Shown piece after piece: positions 41,647 through 47,255 of a DNA stretch of 47,255 nucleotides; position 1 is the stretch's first letter; every line of letters begins with the position of its first letter. Source of the stretch: Bacillota bacterium (GTDB lineage Bacteria > Bacillota > Clostridia > Oscillospirales > Oscillospiraceae); the NCBI GenBank assembly GCA_029224785.1, contig JAQXVF010000008.1, positions 1-47,255 of the forward strand. The letters are read 5' to 3'. The translations under genes were made by a program, and so were the position numbers. The notes under the pieces were generated by a model, which saw nothing but the letters and a program-made list of their open reading frames with translations, made no database searches and was not told where the DNA came from.

Positions 41647-42960
41647 TCAGAGGCAGGAATTGATATTGGCCGTAATGTCCCGGATGTTGTTCTGCAGGGT
41701 CATGTCTCCCTTTTTCAGTGCGGCTTCCACCTTGCGGATGGCATAGAGGATGGTGGAGTGGTCCCGGTTGAACTCGGCGCCGATGTCCGGCAGACTCAGG
41801 GTGGTCAGTTTCCGGATCAGGTAAATGGCCACCTGCCGGGCTTCCGTGGTGCTCTTGTTCTTCAGGGTCCCCCGCATGACGGTCTCATCCACCGAGTAGA
41901 ATTTGCAGACCTGGCTGATGATCAGACTGGGAGTGGGCACGGCGCTGCCTTCGTTTTTGAACATATCGGAGATTGCCCGGGAAATATTGGGAAGATCCAG
42001 GGGCATATTGGAAAGGTCCCGGTAGGCCATGATCTTCTTCACGGTGCCCTCAATGAGCCGGACGTTGGAGGTAATGTTGATGGCGATGTAGTTGCACACA
42101 TCGTCGGAAAGGTCCAGTCCCAGGCTTTTGGATTTGTTTTTCAGAATGGCCATCCGGGTTTCATAGTCCGGCGGCTGAATGTCTGCCAGCAGACCCCATT
42201 CGAAACGGGTTTTCAGCCGGTCCTCCAGCGTCAGCATATCGCTGGGCTTCCGGTCGGAGGTCATGACGATCTGCTTGTGCTCTTCATAGAGCTTATTGAA
42301 GGTATGGAAGAACTCCTCCTGGGTGGATTCCTTGCCGGCGATGAACTGGATATCGTCGATGAGGAACAGGTCCGCCTCCCGGTATTTGCTGCGAAACTCC
42401 ACGTTTCGACCGCTCTGGATGGCGGCGATCAGCTCGTTGGTGAATTGGTCTCCTTTGATATAGACGATCTTTGCTTCGGGGTTGGTTTTGCGGATGCCGT
42501 TGGCAATGGCGTACAGCAGGTGGGTCTTACCCACCCCGGCGGGACCGTAGATAAACAGGGGGTTGTAGACCTGTCCGGGGGTGTTGGAAACGGCAATACA
42601 GGCGCCGTGGGCAAACCGGTTGGAAGGACCCACCACGAAATTTTCAAAGGTGAACTGGGGGTTGAAGTCCATGGAGGTATGGGGCTTGCCCTTTTCGTTG
42701 TGGGCCTCCAGCTCCTCCGGACCGTAGACGATGAATTTGGCGTCGGAATTGAACAGCGTCTTCAGGGCATCCTGAATGGGCTCCACACAGCGCTTGCGGA
42801 TCAGCTCCCGGCGGAAATCCGAAGGAGAGAACAGAATCAGGTGCTCCTCGGTCAGCTCCACCACCTCCGCGTCGTCAAACCAGGTGGAGATGGTGATGGC
42901 GTCGTAGCGGTCTTCCAGGTAGTTGAGGATCTTGGCCCAAACATAGGCAGATGATAACAT
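41647..42960 (-). CDS. dnaA: Chromosomal replication initiator DnaA
   Basis: The protein has 437 residues. Domain I (1-80) contains ISTWFDDAEVVELTEE. The AAA+ domain has Walker A GPAGVGKT at 139-146 and Walker B ADLFLIDDIQF. The C-terminal domain carries the DnaA-box recognition signature NRDHSTILYAIRKVE. DnaA opens the origin at the boxes located just downstream of its own gene. ATG 42960 follows AAAGGAG with 8-bp spacing. The first gene of the replication operon; promoter at 43038-43066. Confidence 0.98.
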   Translation of the reverse strand: MLSSAYVWAKILNYLEDRYDAITISTWFDDAEVVELTEEHLILFSPSDFRRELIRKRCVEPIQDALKTLFNSDAKFIVYGPEELEAHNEKGKPHTSMDFNPQFTFENFVVGPSNRFAHGACIAVSNTPGQVYNPLFIYGPAGVGKTHLLYAIANGIRKTNPEAKIVYIKGDQFTNELIAAIQSGRNVEFRSKYREADLFLIDDIQFIAGKESTQEEFFHTFNKLYEEHKQIVMTSDRKPSDMLTLEDRLKTRFEWGLLADIQPPDYETRMAILKNKSKSLGLDLSDDVCNYIAINITSNVRLIEGTVKKIMAYRDLSNMPLDLPNISRAISDMFKNEGSAVPTPSLIISQVCKFYSVDETVMRGTLKNKSTTEARQVAIYLIRKLTTLSLPDIGAEFNRDHSTILYAIRKVEAALKKGDMTLQNNIRDITANINSCL

Positions 42961-43037
42961 AGGATGGCTCCTTTCTGAGAAATGAAGGGGAAAATCCGGG
43001 AAAAAAGCAGAAAAAACTGCATAATATCTCACCCTAA

Positions 43038-43066
43038 ATTGTAACACAGGCGAAGAAAAAAAACAA
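43038..43066 (-). promoter_or_regulatory. Predicted dnaA promoter
   Basis: The minus strand shows TTGTTT and TACAAT with 17-bp spacing. The leader to the dnaA ATG is about 77 bp. The 307-bp gap 42961-43267 holds this promoter and the terminator of the upstream gene; no DnaA box or other gene is visible. Confidence 0.6.
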
Positions 43067-43225
43067 GCACAATTTGTCGCCAGGAGGCTCTGCAAGGGTT
43101 TTTTTCGGCAGATACGTAAAAATGTAAGGAAACAGGAAGAAAAATTTCGTCGAAACAGAGGCAAACAGGGGCCTGCTGGCAGGGTTGGCAGTCAAAAAGC
43201 CCCGAAAAAAGGGTTATGGAAAACG

Positions 43226-43255
43226 AAAAAAAGGACTGCGGAAAATCCGCAGTCC
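43226..43255 (-). terminator. Terminator of the DUF2207-type gene
   Basis: GGACTGCGGA (43233-43242) pairs perfectly with TCCGCAGTCC (43246-43255). On the minus strand a run of seven T residues follows. Confidence 0.9.
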
Positions 43256-43267
43256 GGAATGTGGTAT

Positions 43268-44953
43268 TCATCTGCCGAAGATCCGCTCGGATGCAAGGGT
43301 TTTCCGGCGCTCGTCCATGGCGGAAACGGTCTGCCGCAGGGTGGAGGCGAACTGCACCGCGTTCAGGTGTCCGGTTCTTCCCACCTGCAGGAAGGTGCAG
43401 TCCGGCAGGTTCCGGTCGGAAAAGCACCGGGCAAAGGGACCATCCACGCCCAGCGCCAGGGCAAAGGGAAGAAGCTGATAGAAATAGTCGGGGTTGTCGG
43501 GGGAGACGGAATCCTTCCGGTGCATTCGGACAATGTGCAGCCGCAGACCCAGAAGCTCCGCCGCAGCCTGACGGCCGGTGGCGTTGCGCCTGCCGCTGTA
43601 AGGGCCGGTGAGACCGGCAAACATCTGGCTTCCGGCGATGACCAGACAGAGAACCATCTGCCCGGAAAGGGCACCCAGCACCACCCAGGCAGCCACGGAC
43701 AGAAGGGCAAGGACCTTCCGGTCCGTGTAGTGCAGCAGCAGGCTGGCCATGCCCCGCTGGATCAGATAGCCGGAGAACAGGCCGAACAGAGAAAGGACCA
43801 CACTCCCGAGAATCCGGGCAAAGCCGGTCAGAAACCAGAGGCTTGCCAGGGACAGACCGCCGAAAAAGGCCACTGCCAGGAAAAGGAAGCCGTAAATCTC
43901 CCGTCTGCCGGTGCCGGGGCGGAAATGGCGTCTGGCGGCGTCCCGGCTCCGCAGGACCCGGGCACTGAGCAGGGCAAAGGGCCGCTTGGAGGTGTCCACG
44001 GTGTTGCCCTTTCGGAACAGGGCGGCGAAGATCCGGTTTTCGTGGGCGCTGCGCTCGTTGCCCATGTCCATGCGCTTTTTCAGAAGGATGTTCCCCTTCC
44101 GGTCGGAACAGATGAGAAGGTAGCCCATCTGTGCCCAGGATACTGCCATCAGGGGGAGAAACGCTCCCTGGCCGGCCAGGACGGTGCCTACCTCTCCGGC
44201 GGTGATGGCTTCGGGGACGGTGGTCTGCCGCTGGGGCAGCACCGGCAGGCACCGCAGCAGCAGCAGCCAGTACAAAAGGGCCAGACCGGCGCACACCATC
44301 ATGGCGATCTGTGTCCAGGGGGAGATGTGCCGCAGATAGGGGGATTCGGGAAACTGCTCTGCCGGGACCTCCAGGAAGATTCTTACGGTGTCGTGGTCCT
44401 TCAGGGTCTCCAGCACCTGTCCGGTGAGGGTGGCACCCTGAGTGGTATAGGTCAGGTTGGATTCCATGCTGTCCTGCAGGTAGGTATCAAAGAAGTTCGG
44501 CCGGAAGGCAATGTCCCCGGGGAAGGTGACGGTGAATTCCATGGTCTCCACCGGCAGGGAAAAGCCGGACAAAAGATCGATCTGTGCGGTAACGGTTTCG
44601 TTTTCGTCCACCTGCAGCACATTGGACAGCCGGTAGTGGATGCCGACGGACACCGAGCCCACCATGCCGGAAAGGGCCTTGTCCAGGGAAATGACGGTGA
44701 CGCCGCTGCGGCTGAAGGTCCGGGCGGAGCTGCCGTTGACGGAGACATCCGAGGCGCCGGCAGGCAGGGGAAACAGCAGCTCGCTGAGCTTGTTTTCCAG
44801 ATTCAGGGTCATATTCACGGTGACCAGGCAGCTTCCGTCGGTGCCTACGGTGGAATACACGGATACGGATTGGGCAGAGGATGCGGCAAAGGCGGGAAGT
44901 GTGAGGGAAACAAGGCACAGAAAAACCAGAATCACCCGGAACGCCTTTCGCAT
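43268..44953 (-). CDS. DUF2207-like membrane protein
   Basis: The protein has 561 residues. A signal peptide (FRVILVFLCLVSLTLPAFAA) precedes an exported beta-rich domain (about 30-215). One membrane helix follows at about 220-240, then a cytoplasmic stretch, and later hydrophobic helices at about 345-410 and 425-450. This plan (outside domain, TM, cytosolic part, TM pair) matches DUF2207 proteins, whose role is unknown. ATG 44953 was chosen because AGGAGGT lies 7 bp upstream; GTG 44962 is too close to it. It occupies the place directly upstream of dnaA where rpmH usually stands. The family call is moderate. Confidence 0.65.
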   Translation of the reverse strand: MRKAFRVILVFLCLVSLTLPAFAASSAQSVSVYSTVGTDGSCLVTVNMTLNLENKLSELLFPLPAGASDVSVNGSSARTFSRSGVTVISLDKALSGMVGSVSVGIHYRLSNVLQVDENETVTAQIDLLSGFSLPVETMEFTVTFPGDIAFRPNFFDTYLQDSMESNLTYTTQGATLTGQVLETLKDHDTVRIFLEVPAEQFPESPYLRHISPWTQIAMMVCAGLALLYWLLLLRCLPVLPQRQTTVPEAITAGEVGTVLAGQGAFLPLMAVSWAQMGYLLICSDRKGNILLKKRMDMGNERSAHENRIFAALFRKGNTVDTSKRPFALLSARVLRSRDAARRHFRPGTGRREIYGFLFLAVAFFGGLSLASLWFLTGFARILGSVVLSLFGLFSGYLIQRGMASLLLHYTDRKVLALLSVAAWVVLGALSGQMVLCLVIAGSQMFAGLTGPYSGRRNATGRQAAAELLGLRLHIVRMHRKDSVSPDNPDYFYQLLPFALALGVDGPFARCFSDRNLPDCTFLQVGRTGHLNAVQFASTLRQTVSAMDERRKTLASERIFGR

Positions 44954-44996
44954 AATGAGCACCTCCTACTCCGAAAACAGGGAAAAATTTCACCTT

Positions 44997-45025
44997 ATTT
45001 TACCATAAACCGGGGGTGTTTGCAA
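44997..45025 (-). promoter_or_regulatory. Predicted promoter of the DUF2207-type gene
   Basis: The minus strand shows TTGCAA and TAAAAT with 17-bp spacing, divergent from the CapA promoter 20 bp away. Confidence 0.65.
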
Positions 45026-45044
45026 GGAATTTTTCCTTTGGGGC

Positions 45045-45073
45045 TTGTGCTTTGACGAAAAAAACGGTATAAT
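45045..45073 (+). promoter_or_regulatory. Predicted promoter of the CapA gene
   Basis: TTGTGC (45045-45050) and a perfect TATAAT (45068-45073) are separated by 17 bp. Confidence 0.65.
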
Positions 45074-45109
45074 AAAAAACCACTAACGGATACGGGAGGC
45101 CAGGCGGCT

Positions 45110-46393
45110 TTGGAAGATAGAATCACGACCCTCCGGCAGGAGCGCCGGAAAAAGCAGATAGAGCGGGCAAGGCGCCAGCGGAGAAATGCCGTGATGGCCC
45201 TTCTTTGTGCGGCGGTGGTGATCGCCCTGTGCGCAGGACTGATTTACTCCCTGAAGCATCCGGGAGAGGATTCCCCCTCTGCGGAGAATCTGACCGTCTC
45301 TTCCCAGCCGGAAACTGCCGAAACGGAAACACAGGAGACAGAGCCGGTGATAGAACCGGAGACCGTCATCACCATTGCCGCCCTGGGGGATCTGAATGTG
45401 ACGGACAAGGTCATAGAAGCCGGTGGGGCGGGCATGGATTTTTCGGACCTGTTTCTGGACGTGCTGCCGGTGATCTCCCGGGCGGACTGGACCCTTTTGA
45501 ATCTGGAGGGCACCGTCGGCAGCGCACCCTACGGCGGAGAATCCCAGACCGCGCCGGCTTCCCTTCTGACGGCCCTGCGCCGGGCGGGGGTGGACATGGT
45601 GCAGCTTGCCAACTCCTATTCCATCGCCCAGGGCCTGACGGGAATGAACAACACCCTGCAGAGCGTCCGCACCGCAGGTCTGGAGCCGGTGGGATTGTTT
45701 GAAAGCAGCCAGGAATTCCAGAAGACCGGGGGCTACACCCTGATGGACATCCGGGGGGTGAAGGTGGCCTTCGTGGCCTTTACCAAGGGCATGGACGGCA
45801 TGGGTCTGCCTGCCGGCAGCGAGGACTGCGTCAACCTGCTGTACACGGATTATGCCTCTACTTACAGCAAGATCGATTACGACGGCATCAGCGCCGTGAT
45901 GAAAAACGTCCGGGCGGGAAATCCGGATGTGGTGATCGCCCTGGTCCACTGGGGCAGCGAGTACAACGACCAGATCAGCCAGTCCCAGAAGGACCTGGAA
46001 AGCTATCTGCGGGAAAACGGAGCCAATGCCATCATCGGCACCCACTCCCACTATGTGCAGGAGATGAAATTCGACCCGGAAACCGGCGCATTTACGGCGT
46101 ACTGCCTGGGAGATTTTGTCGGAGACGGCAGTCACGCGGGAACGGAGTATTCCGTGGTGCTGGAGCTGGAGATCACCAAGGACAACCGAACGGGCCAGAC
46201 CAAAATCACCGGCTATGACTACACCCCCATCTGCGTGGTGGAGGAGGCCGGGAAGCTGCGGATCCGGCGGCTGAGCCAGATCCTGTACGCCTATGAAAAC
46301 AGCTATATCGACCGGGTGACGGAGGAAAAATACCAGAACTTCGTCTACGACAAGACCCGGGTGGAGGAACGGATCCATCCGGAGGCGGAATAA
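45110..46393 (+). CDS. CapA family (PGA_cap) membrane-anchored protein
   Basis: The protein has 427 residues. A basic cytoplasmic start (RQERRKKQIERARRQRR) precedes one membrane helix (about 28-47), a Thr/Glu-rich linker, and a metallophosphatase-like CapA domain. Characteristic blocks are IAALGDLNVTD, WTLLNLEGTVG, VVIALVHWGSEYN, AIIGTHSHYVQ and YCLGDFVGDG. CapA proteins take part in poly-gamma-glutamate capsule formation, but many clostridial homologues stand alone, as here (no capB/capC nearby), and may act on other cell-wall polymers. The start is TTG 45110, after GGGAGG. Confidence 0.88.
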   Translation: MEDRITTLRQERRKKQIERARRQRRNAVMALLCAAVVIALCAGLIYSLKHPGEDSPSAENLTVSSQPETAETETQETEPVIEPETVITIAALGDLNVTDKVIEAGGAGMDFSDLFLDVLPVISRADWTLLNLEGTVGSAPYGGESQTAPASLLTALRRAGVDMVQLANSYSIAQGLTGMNNTLQSVRTAGLEPVGLFESSQEFQKTGGYTLMDIRGVKVAFVAFTKGMDGMGLPAGSEDCVNLLYTDYASTYSKIDYDGISAVMKNVRAGNPDVVIALVHWGSEYNDQISQSQKDLESYLRENGANAIIGTHSHYVQEMKFDPETGAFTAYCLGDFVGDGSHAGTEYSVVLELEITKDNRTGQTKITGYDYTPICVVEEAGKLRIRRLSQILYAYENSYIDRVTEEKYQNFVYDKTRVEERIHPEAE

Positions 46394-46435
46394 AAACCCA
46401 TCCGCCGGCAAGGGAACAATATCCGAAAAACCAGG

Positions 46436-46471
46436 AATCCTCCGTATGATGAACCATACGGAGGATTTTTC
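46436..46471 (+). terminator. Terminator of the CapA gene
   Basis: AATCCTCCGTATG and CATACGGAGGATT pair perfectly over 13 bp around a 6-nt loop, followed by TTTCT. Confidence 0.92.
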
Positions 46472-46481
46472 TGCGGATGCT

Positions 46482-46709
46482 TCAAATGGATATCCACCAA
46501 CACACCCCAAACCGGTCAATCACCGTTGCACAGCAGTTGCTCCACGGGAGGCGGTGAATCGGTTCCAGCACCACGCCGCCATCGCTTAACACCTGAAAAG
46601 CATGAGAAACGGCTTCCTCATTTCCCATCTCAAACACGTTGAAGGTCATGGTTTCCCATTTGTACCTGTGTACGATTTGAATATCGCAGGGATTGGATGC
46701 TTCGGCCAA
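46482..46709 (-). pseudogene. Truncated VOC/PhnB-like protein, C-terminal remnant
   Basis: The frame encodes 75 residues. The last 55 or so (TFNVFEMGNEEAVSHAFQVL, then GVVLEP, PWSNCCATVIDRFGVCWW) match the C-terminal half of PhnB-like glyoxalase/VOC proteins, which normally have about 130-150 residues. The N-terminal half is absent; upstream sequence in that direction enters repeat B. The remnant therefore looks cut off at the repeat boundary. No ribosome site is visible. The 46.7-47.2 kb region beyond it is made of repeats only. Confidence 0.7.
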
Positions 46710-46731
46710 CGCCAGAAAGCCGCCCGGTCAG

Positions 46732-46797
46732 AACGGCGGGTATTCATAAACCAGTTAACATCCACAGTAGCTTGCTCTGCGGTGGCTGTTCTTGTAT
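46732..46797 (-). repeat. Dispersed repeat B, copy 2
   Basis: Read on the minus strand, it begins ATACAAGAACAGCCACC and ends at CCCGCCGTT, as at 32791-32855, with about nine differences. It is directly followed (minus direction) by the VOC remnant. Confidence 0.7.
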
Positions 46798-46866
46798 CAA
46801 TTGAAGCTGTATGATATGATGAAACGGACCGAAAAATTGGAATTTGACGAACTGTTGAAATCGTGT

Positions 46867-46920
46867 GTAGGGACACCCGTCCTCGGGTGTCCGCGGACAC
46901 CGCAGGAGCGGTGTCCCTAC
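46867..46920. repeat. Palindromic repeat with GTAGGGACAC ends
   Basis: GTAGGGACAC (46867-46876) and GTGTCCCTAC (46911-46920) are perfect inverted ends; the inside holds CCGAGG-type and CCGCGG pairings (GGGTGTCCGCGGACACC). It is a 54-bp cruciform-forming sequence without coding capacity. Confidence 0.75.
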
Positions 46921-46964
46921 GATGTTAGTTGTTAGACTGTTAGACAATTTGAATTTGGTGAGGT

Positions 46965-47065
46965 CTTGGCTCCCCCTTTGGGGGAGCTGGCACGGCCTTG
47001 GCCGTGACTGAGAGGGCCCTCTCCGCCCCCTGCGTGGGGGCACCTCTCCCAAAGGGAGAGGCAAG
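46965..47065. mobile_element. MITE-like palindromic repeat, copy 2
   Basis: The 101-bp element has ends CTTGGCTCCCCCTTTGGG and, in reverse, CTTGCCTCTCCCTTTGGG. It is a row of hairpins: GGCTCCCCC/GGGGGAGC, CACGGCC/GGCCGTG, GAGGG/CCCTC, GCCCCC/GGGGGC and CCTCTCCC/GGGAGAGG. The order GGGAGCTG, hairpin, GACTGAGAGGG is the same as in copy 1 at 19802-19980. Confidence 0.75.
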
Positions 47066-47076
47066 TGCCGCTGCCA

Positions 47077-47121
47077 GACAAATTCCAAATTGTCGAACGG
47101 ATAAAGGGCGCACTTCTATAC
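47077..47121 (-). repeat. Dispersed repeat A, copy 2
   Basis: Read on the minus strand it starts GTATAGAAGTGCGCCCTT and continues TATCCGTTCGACAATTTGG, similar to 32122-32168. It lies between MITE copy 2 and the third repeat. Confidence 0.7.
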
Positions 47122-47164
47122 ACCTTTCTGTGTACTGTGCGATCTGCGATTTTGCACCGCCCCA

Positions 47165-47210
47165 GCGCCTCCCTCTGATGAGGGAGGTGGCCCGCAGGGC
47201 CGGAGGGAGA
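47165..47210 (+). mobile_element. MITE-like repeat, copy 3 (short form)
   Basis: GCCTCCCTC/GAGGGAGG hairpin followed by GGCCC/GGGCC and then GGAGGGAGA. It resembles the right half of copy 1 (GCGCC... start, CTCCCT core). Its last bases, GGAGGGAGA, lie 4 bp before the next ATG and act as ribosome binding site. Confidence 0.6.
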
Positions 47211-47214
47211 GAAA

Positions 47215-47255
47215 ATGAAAGACTACAATAAAGAAAATATACCTCTTGCAAAGAC
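47215..47255 (+). CDS. N-terminus of a probable DUF559 (Vsr-like) endonuclease, cut by the window end
   Basis: Only 13 codons are visible: MKDYNKENIPLAK. This is very close to the usual N-terminus of DUF559 proteins (M.DYN..NIPLAK.LRKNMT), small endonuclease-fold proteins often found in several copies per clostridial genome. The ATG follows GGAGGGAGA, which belongs to the repeat copy 3. The call rests on a short segment and needs the sequence beyond the window. Confidence 0.55.
   Translation, partial: MKDYNKENIPLAK

Noticed and set aside
42961-43225. A second oriC half upstream of dnaA, as in Bacillus
   Set aside because: No TTATCCACA-like box or AT-rich repeat is visible there; only a promoter and a terminator.

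Overview
The window is about 47 kb of chromosomal DNA spanning a bacterial replication origin. The gene content points to a GC-rich Clostridia (Firmicutes), most probably an Oscillospirales gut anaerobe; this is inferred from gene families and sequence style, not from a phylogeny. Pointers are the dnaA-dnaN-yaaA-recF-gyrB-gyrA order, RemB (DUF370), NiaR/YrxA, DUF1836, an NfnAB-type electron-bifurcating pair, UppP, and strong AAGGAGG ribosome binding sites with frequent GTG/TTG starts.

Layout. (1) 0-5.6 kb: the last codons of a phage-type tyrosine integrase abut ychF; then niaR, a YheO-like regulator overlapping a PepV dipeptidase, and an NfeD/stomatin-type SPFH pair. (2) 5.6-12.1 kb: a cluster of DnaA-box-like sites, a DUF3810 membrane zincin, rsmG, a possible small CxxC protein, a DUF3267 membrane zincin with a nucleotidyltransferase, and a gluQRS/rRNA methyltransferase pair coupled by ATGA. 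(3) 12.2-16.1 kb: a secretory-type esterase, then putP divergent from a LysR regulator with a palindrome between them. (4) 16.1-21.7 kb: an envelope-type operon (response regulator, histidine kinase, HtrA protease, acyl-ACP thioesterase) interrupted by a palindromic MITE-like repeat, with uppP divergent. (5) 21.7-25.7 kb: remB with a zinc-ribbon membrane protein, an orphan leader-like small protein, nfnBA and mscL. (6) 25.8-31.9 kb: parA-parB-serS with a perfect parS site, a zinc-ribbon membrane protein, and a DUF1836 regulator leading hflK-hflC. (7) 31.9-32.9 kb: an AT-rich island with a GNAT acetyltransferase bracketed by repeat scars. (8) 32.9-43.0 kb: the replication operon on the minus strand, dnaA-[oriC]-dnaN-yaaA-recF-gyrB-gyrA-rnhA-GGDEF. 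(9) 43.2-46.4 kb: a DUF2207-type membrane protein and a CapA-family protein transcribed divergently. (10) 46.4-47.3 kb: a broken VOC gene, several palindromic repeats and the start of a probable DUF559 endonuclease gene.

How it works together. oriC lies between dnaA and dnaN: an AT-rich unwinding stretch beside dnaN and about six DnaA boxes beside dnaA. parS/ParAB lie about 13 kb away. The replisome and gyrase genes, plus RNase HI, read leftward away from the origin on the leading strand. Around this core are envelope-maintenance genes (UppP, HtrA, SPFH/NfeD, HflKC, MscL, CapA). The accessory part is small: the integrase end at the left edge, one MITE inside the two-component operon, and two repeat-rich islands that share the same pair of dispersed repeats. 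I saw no rRNA, tRNA or CRISPR array. No clearly undescribed multi-gene system stands out. The best leads are the repeat/DUF559 association, the two-part repeat that brackets cargo, the remote DnaA-box cluster and the orphan NHLP-like small protein.
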